Source: Budorcas taxicolor
Taxonomy: Eukaryota > Chordata > Mammalia > Artiodactyla > Bovidae
Direction of reading: 5' to 3'
Assembly (NCBI RefSeq): GCF_023091745.1
Contig: NC_068910.1
Span: forward strand, 134,123,170 to 134,187,169
DNA length: 64,000 nt
The first letter of the stretch is position 1. Every line of letters begins with the position of its first letter. Positions 37,505 through 49,249 of this stretch are shown here, piece by piece. The notes under the pieces are model-generated. The model was not told the DNA's origin. It ran no database searches and saw only the letters and a program-made list of their open reading frames with translations. The translations under genes were made by a program, and so were the position numbers.

Positions 37505-38608
37505 TCAGTTTAGTTCAGTCACTCAGACACGTCCAACTCTTTGCAATCCCACTGTAGCATGCCAGGCCTCCCTGTTCATCATCAACTCCCGGAGCTTGCT
37601 CAAACTCATGTCCATCAAGTCGGTGATGCCATCCAACCATCTCATCCTCTGTCATCCCCTTCTCCTCCTGCCCCCAATCTTTCCCAGCATAGGGTCTTTT
37701 CCAATGAGTCAGTTCCTTGCATCAGGTAGCCAAAGGATTGGAGTTTCAACTTCAACATCAGTCTTTCCAATGAATATTCAGGATTGATTTCCTTTAGGAT
37801 TAATTGGTTTGATTTCCTTGCAGTCCAAGGGACCCTCAAGAGTCTTCTCCAACACCACAGTTCAAAAGCATCAATTCTTCGGTGCTCAGCTTTCCTTATA
37901 ATCCAACTTTCACATCCATATATGATCACTGGAAAAACCATAGCTTTGACTAGATAGACTTTTGTTGGCAAAGTAATGTCTCTGCTTTTTAATATGCTGT
38001 CTAGGTTGGTCATAGCTCTTCTTCCAAGGAGCAAGTGTCTTTTAATTTCATGGTTGCAGTCACCATCTGCAGTGATTTTGGAGCCCAAGAAAATGAAGTC
38101 TCTCACTGTTTCCATTGTTTCCCCATCTATTTGCCATGAAGTGATGGGACTGGATGCCATGATCTTAGTTTGAGTTTTAAGCCAACTTTTTTGCTCTGCT
38201 CTTTTACTTTCATCAAGAGGCTCTTTAGTTCTTCTTCACTTTCTGCCATAAGGGTGGAATCATCTGTGTATCTGAGGTTACTGATATTTCTCCTGGCAAT
38301 CTTGATTCCAGCCTGTGCTTCATGCAGCCTGGCATTTCGCATGATGTACTCTGCATATAAGTTAAATAAGCAGGGTGACAATATACAGCCTTGACGTACT
38401 CCTTTCCCTATTTAGAACCAGTCTGTTGTTCCATGCCCATCTTTAACTGTTGCTTCTTGACCTGCCTGCAGATTTCTCAGGAGGCAGGTAAGGTCGTTTG
38501 GTATTCCCATCTCTTGAAGAATTTTCCAGTTTGTTGTGATCCACACAGTCAAAGGCTTTGGCACAGTCAATAAAGCAGAAGTAATTTCCATCTCCTCTGG
38601 CAATTACT
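37505..38608 (-). mobile_element. BovB LINE fragment, minus orientation
   Basis: A 5'-truncated BovB on the minus strand. Its 3' end is at 37505 and its 5' end is within the reverse transcriptase near 38608 (IDCAKAFDCVDHNK). The minus frame 37642-38160 and the piece 38127-38381 (NLRYTDDSTLMAESEEELKS) belong to the same protein. The usual YADD has become YTDD here, so a residue next to the catalytic aspartates is changed. It faces the plus-strand copy at 38665-39105. Confidence 0.93.
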
Positions 38609-38664
38609 AAAAATATGTAAGGGCATGCATGCCCTGGCATGAGAGGATTAGGGGTTAATAAGAA

Positions 38665-39105
38665 TCAAAGCTACGATTTTTCCAGTAGTCATGTATGGAT
38701 GTGAGAGTTGGACCATAAAGAAAACTGAGCACAAACGAATTGAACTGTGGTGTTGGAGAAGACCCTTGAGAGTCCCTTGGACTGGAAGGACATCAAACCA
38801 GTCAATCCTAAAGGAAATCAATCCTGAATATTCATTGGAAAGATTGATGTTGAAGCTAAAGCTCTAATACTTTGGGCACCTGATGTAAAGAACTGACTCA
38901 CTGGAAAAGTCAGTCACCCTGATGCTCAGAAAGATTGAAGACAGGAGGAGAAGGGGCCGATAGAGGATGAGATGGTTGGATGGAATCACCGACTCGATGG
39001 ACATGAGTTTGAGCAAGCTCCACGAGTTGGTGATGGACGGGGAGGCCTGGTGTGCTGCAATCCATGGGTGTCACAAAGAGTTAGACACGACTTAGCAACT
39101 GAAAT
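38665..39105 (+). mobile_element. BovB LINE 3' fragment, plus orientation
   Basis: About 440 bases of BovB 3' end, starting at the equivalent of translated VMYGCESW (ttccagtagtcatgtatgg near 38680) and ending in the 3' tail (gacacgacttagcaactgaa). It lies 57 bases beyond the minus-strand BovB. Both copies contain the same 3' segment, so these are two insertions, not one inverted by twin priming. Confidence 0.92.
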
Positions 39106-39114
39106 GAAGAACCA

Positions 39115-39852
39115 GGAATGAGGACCCTCAGAAATCCTAATCACTCTCTGGAAGAAAAAGATCTCAGATCAATGACCTAACCTTCCACCTTAAGAAACTA
39201 GAAAAAGAAGAGTGAACTCAACCCAGAGCAAACAGAAGGAAAGAACTAATAGAAACTGGAGCAGAAACAAATGAAACAGAGGTCAGAAAGAGAGTAGAAA
39301 AAAAGCAACAAAACCAAAAATTGCTTCTTTGCAGACAAACCTTCAACAAGATTGACCAACAAAAGAAGACTCGAATGATTAAAATCAGGAATGAAAGGGA
39401 GATCACTGCTATCACCCTAACAAAAACAAAGATTATAAGGGAATCTATGAATGATTATATGCCAAAACATTAGATAACCTAGATAAAAAGGACAAATTCC
39501 TAGAAAGATATAAACTACCAAAACTCAAGAAGAAACAGAAGGTCAGAATATGCCTATGTTAGTAAAGAGAAATGAATTAGCAATCAAAAAACTGCCTACA
39601 AAGGAAAGCCCAGGACTAGATGGTTTCACCACCAAACTCTCCCAAATGTTTAAAGAAGAATTAACACCAATCCTTCATAAACTCTTCCCAGAAACAGAAG
39701 AGTTGGGAACACTTCCCAGCTCATTCCGTGAGGCCAGTATGATCATGACACCCAAACTAGACAACAGCATCACAAGAAAACTCCAGATCAATACCCTTCA
39801 TAATACAGAGGCAAAAATCCTCAACAAAATGTTAGCACACTGTATTTAGCAG
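39115..39852 (+). mobile_element. L1 LINE ORF2 fragment
   Basis: The frame 39550-39849 encodes KKLPTKESPGLDGFTTKLSQ and EAKILNKMLAH, typical of the start of the L1 ORF2 reverse transcriptase. The preceding bases 39180-39545 match the ORF2 region just upstream (a QNQKLLLCRQTFNKI-like stretch) with frame breaks. It is truncated at both ends, abruptly at 39852. Confidence 0.85.
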
Positions 39853-41279
39853 CATATGGAAACAGCCACATCCCGACCAGAGAGCCCAGCCCAGCTCAGG
39901 CAGAGAAGAAGCAAGGGCGTAGTGAGGACACGGACCAGAGGGGCACAGATGTTTCTGGCTGGGCCCCAAACCAACAGAAAGCAAGCAAGCAAGGCTGTCA
40001 GTGCGATGGCTTTTCAAGAGGGGCTGCCTGCCCTCAGAAAACATCTCTGTGATCACTCTTCCTCCCAAGTCAGTTCACTTCAGGAGACCTCCTCTCTTTG
40101 CGGGTGGGGGGCAGGGTGGGGGGCATGAGGAGGGAGGGCTTCCCGTCCACTAGCACTGGTCCCCTGTCTGTGGTGTCTGCTGCAAGAGCTGAACTTTCTG
40201 TCTACCCCAGGAAGCAGGGGAAGTGAGGACTGCTGTTTGTCGCTCTTGCAGCCTGCTTGACTATAAAACAAAGTAAAAAAAAAAATCAGTATATAAATCC
40301 CTGGGGTAATAAAGTAAACTGACTGTTTATTGCTCACCTCCCAAACTACTCTGCTTAAAGATCTTTCTCCATAAAGGCAAGGGGTTTTCAAGAGTGCACT
40401 GACCATGTGTCTGCCTTCCACACATCTGTCCCCCCCCAACACACATACACACACAGAGCTTGGTGCTGTTGGAGAATCAGATGTATTCTTGCTACAATAT
40501 CCTGCCCCTGCTGCTTAAAAATAAAAGCAATGGACCGATGCTTTCTTTGAGGAGACCCCTGTACTCTTACTTAGACAGATTCTTTTCTTTAAACTATTTT
40601 TTCAGCCACCCACCACCCTTTGCACCATCATTAAAGCCTTTTTCAGTCCGAGAAGTCCTCACAAAGACCTGCTTCTTAATGTCTGCACTTGTTTCCTCAG
40701 CACTAGATCACCATCTCTGTGTTTTAGCTAAACACGCTTCAGTACTTCTCCCTCCTCAGTGGTTTTCTGAGGGCCTCCGTCCACCCTGGTGAGGGGCCCC
40801 CTCATTAGTATTCTCCTTCTCGGACAGGGCGTCCACACAGGGGCTTTCAGCCTCCCTCTTGAGGCCGTCCAGCCATCAATGAGCCTAGAGCTCTGGTTCA
40901 TTTGAGAACTGTCTGCTTCTAGGGAAGTCCCTGGCACAGGCGAAATGTCCCCTTTTCAGTGTAAAAGTGCCCCAGGGACTAGGCCACCCAGCTGCCATTC
41001 GGGCTCCAGCCACTGCTGTGCAGCCCCTCCCCAGAACAGGCTGTAAGGGTGGTCCCAGCCCGCACCTCCCTGCTCCCTGGCAGCAGGACTCCAGAGGCAG
41101 AGGTGGTGGAGGGGGAGGAGGCTTGGAGACTCAGGTCAGGGCCCCGGACCGGAGCCGCCTCAGCCACCCACTCGCCTCTCAGCTCAGCGGTGGGGGCCAG
41201 GGGGCAGGTGGAACGTGGATGAGAAGGCGGCGGCAGACGGCAAGTCAAGAGAAGCCATTCCACAGGTCGGCGGCCTCAC

Positions 41280-41471
41280 CTGTCCAAAGACATAGAGCAG
41301 CCCGATGGCGCCTCCCGTCTGCCCGCCAAGGACCGCGGCGACCATGGAGTACACGCCGCCACGGCCCACGCCGCAGTGCTCCCCAACCCCGATGCCGGAC
41401 AGCACGGTGACCAGGGCCACCAGGGCGACGAAGGACACCAGAAACACGCCCATAAGCACGCCTGTGTTTCC
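41280..41471 (-). CDS. SLC12A8: SLC12A8 internal coding exon (transmembrane helices 2-3, permease signature)
   Basis: This 192-base minus-strand exon encodes 64 residues, GNTGVLMGVFLVSFVALVAL onward to GGAIGLLYVFGQ. It continues in frame from the exon at 46712-46858: TGWLV joins GNTGV at a phase 0 junction. The acceptor is tccccgcag before 41471 and the donor is CAG|gtgagg after 41280. The first half is a hydrophobic helix. The second half carries the family-typical GGVYSM and LGGQTGGAIGLL motif of amino-acid-permease/CCC proteins, part of the substrate and ion path in related structures. The loop between them reads GEHCGVGRGG, where I recall human GERSSIGSGG; this looks like species divergence, not damage. 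The exon is GC- and CpG-rich compared with the flanking intron. No frameshift or stop is present. Confidence 0.95.
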
Positions 41472-42242
41472 CTGCGGGGAGGAGCAAGGAGTCAGGTCAG
41501 AGTCAGGGCACGGGGGGGAGCACGGACCACCAGCCCCCTGCCCTCACAGGTGAGCCCGCTGGGAAAAGGCAGAGGCGGCACCACAGGGGTGAGGCCTGGA
41601 GAGACTCCAGAGGAGCCGAGTGTTCTCACAGCAAACTCCAAGAGACTGCCAAGCCCTGACAAGTCAAGTCAAAGCCGCTTCCCACCCCCACGAGGCCCCT
41701 CCTGGCCTGCCCTCTCCCCCTCCCCACCCTCCCATCCCCCAGCCGACAACTCCTCCCCAGACACACTGGGTGCCCCAGTGGTGACCTCACTGCTCCCTCA
41801 CCTCCACCCTCCCACCCATGAGGCCCCCGCCTGGAATGCCTTCCTGCCCACTCCTCTTCCCTCACAGGTTGACTCCAGTGCATCCTCAAGACAGGGTCCA
41901 TTTCCTTCTCCAGGAAGCTGTCCCCAAACCCCTTCCTCCGGGCTCCAGCAGTACTCGGGGCTTAGGGCCCATCCCAGCGCTTGTCTTACTGAGTCTGTTT
42001 CCGAGCCCATCTTACCTCTGGGCTGTGTGCTCCAGGAGAGCAGATTAGGTTTGGAGGGGCGGTTTCTTTGCCTTCCCCGTTTCTCTTTCATTTGTGTGCA
42101 CATTTACTATATCTACTCTCTTCTCACTCTTCTGACATTTAAAAATGCTTATCATCTGGAAGTTATTTGAGTGTTTAGAAGTTCAATGCATTGAAAAACT
42201 GGTTAATTTATATGAAATACCTTTTATAAATGAGTAAAGAAG

Positions 42243-42592
42243 CATTGTTGGAGAAGACTCTTCAGAGTCCCTTGGACAGCAAGGAGATCAAACCAGTCAA
42301 TCTTAAAGGAAATCAACCCTGAATATTCCTTGGAAGAACTGATGCTGAAGCTCCAATATTTTGGCCACCTGATGCGAAGAGCCAACTCATTAGAAAAGAC
42401 CCTGATGCTGGGAAAGATTGAAGGCAGGTGGTGAAGGGGATGACAGAGGAGGAGATGGTTGGATAACGTCACCGACTCAGTGGACAAGAGTTTGAGCAAA
42501 CACTGGGAGATGGTGAATGACAAGGAAGCCTGGTGTGCTGCAATCCATGGGGTCGCAAAGGGTTGGATACGACTGAGCCGCTGAACAACCAC
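42243..42592 (+). mobile_element. BovB LINE 3' fragment
   Basis: About 350 bases of BovB 3' end, from the gttggagaagactctt block to gatacgactgagccgctgaac. It is 5'-truncated and degenerate, with no coding capacity. Confidence 0.92.
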
Positions 42593-42708
42593 AAAAGCAG
42601 TTGGGGGGGGGTGGATTTTCAGCTTAGAGTAATGCCATACCAAGCAAAACTATGATTCTATTCATAGAGAAGGGGAAAAAACAGATTTAAAGTTTGTCAC
42701 AGTAAACT

Positions 42709-42987
42709 GCTGCTGCTGCTGCTGCTAAGTCACTTCAGTCGTGTCCGACTCTGTGCGACCCCATAGACGGCAGCCCACCAGGCTCCCCCGTCCCTGGGAT
42801 TCTCCAGGCAAGAACACTGGAGTGGGTTGCCATTTCCTTCTCCAATGCATGAAAGTGAAAAGTGAAAGTCAAGTTGCTCAGTCGTGTCCAACTTTTCACG
42901 ACCCCATGGACTGCAGCCTACCAGGCCTCTCCGCCCATGGGATTTTCCAGGCAAGAGTACTGGAGTGGGGTGCCATTGCCTTCTCCG
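42709..42987 (-). mobile_element. Bov-A2 SINE
   Basis: Complete minus-orientation dimer with a (GCT)n tail at its left end. A perfect 13-base direct repeat, gtcacagtaaact, flanks it at 42696-42708 and 42988-43000. Confidence 0.97.
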
Positions 42988-43424
42988 GTCACAGTAAACT
43001 ACAGGGTACCTAAAGGGTTAGGTTTCATTCTGTTATGTTTTATTCAGAAAGTTACTTACTTTGTTGATTTTATATTTTTAATGAAATTATACTATTATCT
43101 TCCTTTGTTTTTGTGTTCTTGTCTACATGGGATAATTTTTTAAAAGCTGTATAAATCTTTAAATTTTCATACCAAAACTGCCACTATAACATTTTTCAAA
43201 TTGCAAATATGCTGCCAAATTATTTTTTAGAATATTTTCTATTTAAAAATTACTTGGGTATGACGTCTACTTTATGTTATCCCCTAAAAGCTCTACTTTA
43301 TTTTTGGCATTTCACATTTACCTTTATTTCCATGTTCAAATATAATTTTTGAGGCAAAACTAATGCCAGAATTGAAAAGGACAGATTGCTTTAGAGCAAA
43401 AGGATGTATTTGTGTGGTAGCAGC

Positions 43425-43935
43425 CTCAAAGATAGTCCTGGTGGTCCCCACCTCCAGGCATTCATGCCCTTGTGTAGTCTGTTTCCCTGAGTGGAGGCTG
43501 GATGGTGTGACTCACTTTTAGTGAGCAGAGCCCTGCAGAAGTGATGAGATGTCACTTCTGAGATGAGGGTATGAGAAGACCACGCCTTTCATCTCGGGCA
43601 CTTGCTTCCTCACTCTCTCTAGGTTGTTGGCCCTGGGGGAGGCCAGCTGCAGGTATTGAGACAACACTGTGAAGAGGCCAACATGACAAAGCCTGACAAC
43701 AACCTCATTGTGATCTTAGGAACAGACCCTCTGCCGGTGGAGCCTTCAGGTGAAACTGTAGCCCTGACTGACAGCTCGGCTGCAATCCCATAAGAAAGCC
43801 TGAGCCAGAGGCAGCCAGCTAAGTTGCTCATGGATCCCTGAACCACAGTAACAACCAGATAAATACAAATGTGTGACATCAAGCTGCTAAGTACTGGAGT
43901 AATTTTTTATGCAGCAATAGATGATAATTTATACA
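43425..43935 (+). mobile_element. MLT1-type LTR relic
   Basis: Contains gatagtcctggtggtcccca near the 5' end, gaggccaacatgacaaagcc, aagaaagcctgagccagagg and aagctgctaagtactggagt, then gcagcaatagatgataattt. The order is that of an MLT1 LTR. Confidence 0.78.
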
Positions 43936-44566
43936 AGTTTACTTCATTTGGGGGATGGGACCAACACTTCTAGATAGCCACTTCTCAAAAAATAATCACC
44001 CAGCAGAAAAGTTAAGAGGAGGCCCTAAGATTTAAGAATTGAGATAGAGAGAGTCTATTCTTTCCTCCTTCCACTATTCTGTAATCATCCTCTGCAGAAG
44101 GCAGAGCCCAGGGCCCAGGCTGTCACTGCCAGGCCCTCCTCTGCCACAGCAGGCAGGTGGCTGGGCCTCCCTGGGACACGGGCTGGAGGTGCTGGGGAGA
44201 GGGGTGGTACCCAGGAAGGGGAAAAGCCAGCGCTCGATCCCAGGAGCCTGACAATGCCTGCCGGCACAAGGCATCTGGGCTGGAGGCTTTGTGTTTTGTA
44301 AGGGCTCCCCTGTAAGTTATGGAGGAGTATGAGAGGCAGGGATTCACACCATCCACATCAGAGAGGTTGCTAAATCTGCTCTAAGCTTTCCACACATTAA
44401 TAAAGAAAACTTTCAGACCCACGTTCAGGCTCTGGTTAAAGGTAGAACCTGAAGCTACGGGCCTGGGTATGGAGAAGAGGAAGAGCTGAGGAAGGGCTGG
44501 CCTCACCCAGCCTCCTAAGAGGGCTAAGAATCCCAGATACCCCACTACAGTGAAGCTCTCATCCCC

Positions 44567-45000
44567 TAGAATTTACAGATGTGACAGTCAATTTTATGTG
44601 CCAGCTTGGCTAGATTATAATGACCAGTTTTTAGTCAAACGCTAGTCTAGAAGTTGCTATAAATGTATTTTTAAGATGTGTTTAACATGTACAGTAGGTT
44701 GACTTTAAGTAAAAGAAATTACATAATATGGGTAGTTCTCACGCAATCAGAAGGCCTTAAGAGCAAAGACTGAGGTTTCCCAAAAAAAGAAGGAATTTGG
44801 TCTCCAGACTGCAACATGTAAGTTTCTAAGTTTTCAACTCAAAAACCTGCAACTCCATTCTTACCTGCATCTCACTTAGCCTACAGATTTTGGACTTGCC
44901 GGCCCCCATAATCACATGAGCCAAATTCTGACAATAAACACATACACACACCTCTCTCTCTCTCTACCTCTGTGAGATGACAGAAAATATATACAGCCAT
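44567..45000 (+). mobile_element. Old LTR-like repeat, family not assigned
   Basis: Starts with gtgacagtcaattttatgtg and runs through cacgcaatcagaaggcctta to cataatcacatgagccaaat, with a (CA)n/(TC)n end near 44940-44970. I recognise it as a common mammalian dispersed repeat but cannot name the subfamily. Confidence 0.6.
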
Positions 45001-45327
45001 CCCTCAGTATCCCCAAGGGATTAATTCTGGGACTGCTCTCAGATACCAAAATCTGTGAATGCTCAGGTTCCATAGTCAGCCCTCCCTAACCAATTTCACA
45101 TCCACAGATTCAACCAACGACCATGTAGTAAGTACTGTAGTATTTATTGAGCAAAATCCACGTATAAATGGAGTGAGTGGTTCAAACTCATATGGTTCAG
45201 GGGTCAACTGCATATTGGTCTCTGCACCTGGTTTCTGGAACAAAGTCCCTGAAACTGTCATTTCTCCAGTGACAAGAGCACTAGGAACATCTGTCATTCT
45301 AATATTAGTGTTTGACCCCATCCCTGA

Positions 45328-45538
45328 GCCTGGTGGCTCAGATGGTAAAGAATCTTCCTGCAGTGCAGGAGACCCGGGTTCAATCCCTGGGTCAGGAAGA
45401 TCCCCTGGAGAAGGAAATGGCAACCCACTCCAGCATTCTAGCCTGGGGAATCCCATGGATAGAGGAGCCTGGCAGCTACAGTCTATGGGGTCACAAAGAG
45501 TTGGACACGTCTGAGCGACTAACAGTTTTTCACTTTCT
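45328..45538 (+). mobile_element. Bov-tA SINE
   Basis: Plus-orientation Bov-tA starting at cctggtggctcagatgg and ending after gagcgactaacag. The direct repeat atccctga flanks it (45320-45327 and 45539-45546). Confidence 0.95.
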
Positions 45539-45840
45539 ATCCCTGACCCAGGGCTACTAAAACCCTTGTAAACTCCTAAGGGATAAGACCCCTAGGAGCA
45601 TCTCTTGTTCTAACAAGGCAGCTGTGAGTGCATTCCTGGGTGGGTATTAGTCACCAGAAAGACCAGGCCATGATTAGAAGCTTGGAGTTTCCACCACCAC
45701 CACCCTCAACATGCACATACACTTCTCTAGGGAGGGGAAAGAGGCTGGATTCAATAGTGGCTCATGTATGCTGAAGTTATAAAATCCCCAAGGTTTGGGG
45801 TTCAGAAAGTTTCCAGGTAGGTGAACATATCCACATACGG

Positions 45841-45856
45841 GGCGGGGGGGGGGGGG
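45841..45856 (+). repeat. G-run
   Basis: ggcggggggg followed by six more G, within the intron 5' of the 64-codon exon. Confidence 0.95.
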
Positions 45857-46711
45857 TGGTAATACACTCCAACTCCACGGTGATAGAAGCTCCTGCTCCT
45901 AGGACCCTTGCAGACCTTGCCCTATGGATCTCTTCATCTGTCTATCAATCTATATCTTTTATCATATCCTTTAGTAAGCTAGTAAACATAAGTGTTTCCC
46001 TGAGTTCTGTGAGCTGCTCCACCAAGTGAACTGAATCTGGGGGAGGTGTCAGGGAAACCCCTGAAGCACAGGGGCAACCTAGACTTGTGATTGGCAGCTG
46101 AAGTAGGTGGGGGCAGCTTCATGGGAGTGAGCCCTTAACCTGTGCGATATGATGCTCTCTCCAGGTCGACAGTGTTAGAATTGAGTGAAATTGTGGGACA
46201 CTCAGCTGGTGTTACAGAATTGCTTGGTGAGGGGGGAAAAAACATATCTGGTGACCAGTAGTGTCAGAAGTGAAGTGAAAGCAAAGAGACATGCACAGAG
46301 GACTGTAGGTCTTTATAATTCCCTCTGCCTCTCCAGGCGGGGCATCAGACAGGTCATAGATCACCAGGAAAGCTGGAGAGGGTCACAGACTGGAGGCAAA
46401 CTTGCCGTCAGTCTGCTCTCTCTGACCCACCTCTAGTCCCACCCGAGACGCACCCTGACTTCTGTGCTCTCATTTTTGGAGTTAAATCCGTGGTGAGGCT
46501 TCCACATGAACCTCTGCCTGAGGCCCAGGTTCTCAGGATTCGCACTTAGAAAGCAATGCTAGCTACTCCATGTGCTTGATCTTGTTTCTTGTCTCTGGAG
46601 GATCTGTGCTTTAGGATTCTGTCGAGCACTCTGTGGAATACCCAAGGGCAACAGAGCTTTCCACGTCCCAGGCCCAGAAGAGGCTCCAGGGCTAACCAGC
46701 TCACCACTCAC

Positions 46712-46858
46712 CACCAGCCAGCCAGTCCTTAAGAAAAGGACAACCCCAAAGATGTTGATCATGCAGGAGGTGAACACGCCGTCCCAGGTCCCGAACAGCA
46801 CCGGCTCCCATACGAATAGCTGGATCTTCCACCAGGGTTGGGGCTGGGCCAGGGCCTC
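46712..46858 (-). CDS. SLC12A8: SLC12A8 internal coding exon (N-terminal segment and first transmembrane helix)
   Basis: Read on the minus strand, the exon encodes 49 residues, from EALAQPQPWWKIQLFVWEPV through to FGVVLFLRTGWLV. I recognise this as the N-terminus and first helix of SLC12A8 (CCC9); it aligns by memory with about residues 18-66 of the human protein. The CCC-family core GVFTSCMINIFGVVLFLR, which forms helix 1, is intact. The acceptor is a ccctgttttcag tract directly before 46858. The donor is GTG|gtgagt, with the intron starting at 46711. Both ends are phase 0. A second gtgag occurs 7 bases further into the intron but would shift the frame. SLC12A8 is a plasma-membrane or ER transporter. 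Polyamine/amino-acid transport and nicotinamide mononucleotide uptake have both been reported, the latter disputed. The preceding start-codon exon was not found between here and 64000. Confidence 0.95.
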
Positions 46859-48634
46859 CTGAAAACAGGGCACATAGCAGTCAACTCAACAGCAGTGGGG
46901 GTGAGGGGGATGCTGGGAGAAGTCAGCGGTAAAGCTCTGCGTTTCGCGACGCCACACAGGCCTGTGCGCACTGCGATTCCTATGCCCGCACGCAGCACAG
47001 ACGTGCTGTCCAGCAAACTGTCCCCTCTCCTCCTGCCCACTCTGGAGACTGTTTCCTAGCCTCTTTGTGGGGGGTGTGGCCACATGACTGAGTTCCAGCC
47101 ACTGGGATGTGGGCGAGCCTGGGATGCTGGGCTCCAGTTCAGACAGTGGTCACGAGCTCTGGGTGATGCCACCCTCCCTCTCAGTCCTCTGTTCCTGGTG
47201 GGGAACAGCAGCTCCCAGAAGTTACTAATCTTTGGGGAACCTTACTTTACTTAGCTTTTTGTTGCTCCCGCCCTTCTAACACTTCTGTAATGAACTCTGT
47301 ATGTTAAATTCCCTCTGTTTAAAAAACCTAGGGCAGTGTCTGTGTTCCTCACTGAACATGAGCTGAGATAGTGATTCCTAAGTGCCCTTTCACCCCAGAC
47401 CACAGAACCCCACGGCGTTGCTTGGCAGTTGTCTGGAATGAAAGCTAACAAGTGGTGAAACAGACGCTTTGTTCATTTTTCCAATTCAAAAATAACAAAG
47501 GCACTTACTGAACACTCATACAGAAACTCTTTACTAGAAAGACTAAAACTTATGGAAATGATCTTAAGATCAGCAGCCACCCATACTAGGAACTGCTTCT
47601 GCATAGGTTTGGTAATTAAATTCAAACATCACTAGAGTCTTCCAATGGCCTCCAATTGCCACAAGAGTGATGAGTGATTCTCACCTGGGGACTGGGGAGA
47701 GAGGCACCCAGTCAAGACCCACTGTAAGCAGCAAGCCTGACTGGTACATGTATGTGAGCTGTGACTTCAGAGAGAAGGCAGGAAAGTCAAGTGACAGGGA
47801 AATCGGAGGTCCAGAGGGAGGGGCAGGGCCCCTGAACCTTTGAGAACAGTGGGTGTGCCTATGGTCTAGGACCAATCCTAGCATCCGGCTATACTCAGTT
47901 AAAACAGAAGGAGAGGATACCAGCTTCCTGCCTTATATCGTGCACTGACAGAGGAAGAAAGGGCCTTGAATAATCATCAGGGACATCAATAAAGCCACAG
48001 GACAGATGGGCTGGGGGACTCCTTGGAGTCTCTGACAGTCCCTGACACCAGCTGGAATGCCTTTCATCTCTGTGTATTTCTGTTCATCTGTCTTTAGCAA
48101 ACTACTAATGAGCAAGCTCCTGAAAGCCCATAAACATGAGAACAGTGATCATGGTTCAGAGCGAAGACCCTGCCAACCCATGCTTGTCTTCAAACAAATG
48201 GGACCTCGGGACCTCAGGGTAAGTATAGTAAGACTGCTTTCCAGGAGCTTAATCTCAAAACCCAGGACCTGGCCCAACTTCCTGTGTCTGCTTATGTTCA
48301 CTTCCTACCATGGCTTGTTGCTGGTCTATTATTTATTAGAAACAGTCGTAACAATAGCAACAAGGTGTAATAACTTAGAGAGTGGTTTCAGCTTCCACAT
48401 CAGTTCCCTCCACTGGTGCTCACATCACCCCCCGAGGCAGGCAGGGAGAGAGCCCCTGTCTACAGCCCGCGGAGGAAAGAGAGCCCGGGAGACGAGACAC
48501 AACTGCCCTAGGTCCACAGCTGGATTGCAGTTCCCCAACCCAGACTGCAAAACCTGCACCACAGCTCACTTGCTCTTTTCTCTCCTAAATTTCACTCTTT
48601 ATGATGCAATTTCTAACACCTGGACTTTGCTTAA

Positions 48635-48830
48635 GTACTGGTGGCTCAGTGGTAAAGAATCTGTGTGCCAATGCAGGAAAGCCCTGGGTTGGGAAGATCT
48701 CCTGGAGAAGGAAATGGCAACCCACTCCAGTATTCTCACCCGAAAAATCCCATGGACAGAAGAGCCTGGTGGGCTACAGTCCATGGGGTCACAAAAGAGC
48801 CAGACACGACTTAGTGGCTCAACACCACCA
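48635..48830 (+). mobile_element. Bov-tA SINE
   Basis: Plus-orientation Bov-tA from the tRNA-like head (ggtggctcagtggtaaagaa near 48640) to a (CAC)n tail. Target-site duplication not clear. Confidence 0.93.
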
Positions 48831-49249
48831 CCTGCTTTATCCTTAAAATTCCTGTTGTGATTCTAGAAACTTTATTCATCATTCATCACAGTCTTCATAT
48901 TTCCACTCTGAAGGGCTGTTTTGTTTATTTGTTTAGTTACCTAATAGGATATGAAAAGCCTTTCACTCCCTGGACCTCACTGGACTAAACCAGCCTTAAA
49001 GGTGCCACACACATGAATGAGGCAGAAACTTTAGGAGATCTTCACCCTCAGAATAAAGCTGTACATAAAGGCATGTGTGGTTTGAAATGAGTTTGTTGGC
49101 CCCAGTGTTGACCTTGTAGGAGAGTACTAGCCAGAGAGAGACAGCTCAAACCAGCTCCTGTGCATAATAACAGCGTGGCCCCAGGGCTGGTACAGTTCTT
49201 ACACCAGTTCCAATGTGTATGTGTTTGTCCCTCATCAAGCAAGTCTCTG

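Larger units (their letters stand above)
33004..41279 (-). other. SLC12A8: SLC12A8 intron between the 64-codon and 77-codon exons
   Basis: This 8276-base intron is bounded by gtgagg at 41279 and the AG just upstream (minus sense) of 33003. About half is LINE-derived: BovB at 33473-35140, 37505-38608 and 38665-39105, and L1 at 39115-39852. A hAT-type fossil lies at 37245-37497. AT-rich DNA at 35150-36600 shows no feature I can name. The stretch 39860-41279 next to the exon is GC-richer, apparently single-copy, and has no recognisable repeat. Confidence 0.85.
41472..46711 (-). other. SLC12A8: SLC12A8 intron between the 49-codon and 64-codon exons
   Basis: This 5240-base intron runs from gtgagt at 46711 to cag just before 41471. 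It contains a BovB 3' end (42243-42592), a Bov-A2 (42709-42987), two old LTR-like relics (43425-43935 and 44567-45000) and a Bov-tA (45328-45538). The stretches 41480-42240, 43005-43420, 43940-44560 and 45560-46700 hold no recognisable repeat or gene apart from a G-run at 45841-45856. Confidence 0.85.

Noticed and set aside
37505..39105. Single BovB inverted by twin priming
   Set aside because: Both arms contain the same 3' segment of BovB; twin priming would give non-overlapping parts.
39550..39849. 99-codon frame as a gene
   Set aside because: L1 ORF2 peptide, truncated on both sides.
40930..41560. CpG-island promoter
   Set aside because: The GC and CpG enrichment coincides with an internal coding exon; nothing indicates transcription initiation.
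41376..42170. 264-codon plus-strand frame opposite the SLC12A8 exon
   Set aside because: It overlaps the antisense of a GC-rich exon and runs into intron. Such antisense frames are common in high-GC DNA, and its composition is Pro/Ser-rich with no domain.
48057..48860. 267-codon plus-strand frame
   Set aside because: Its last third is translated Bov-tA; the rest shows no recognisable domain or splice context.
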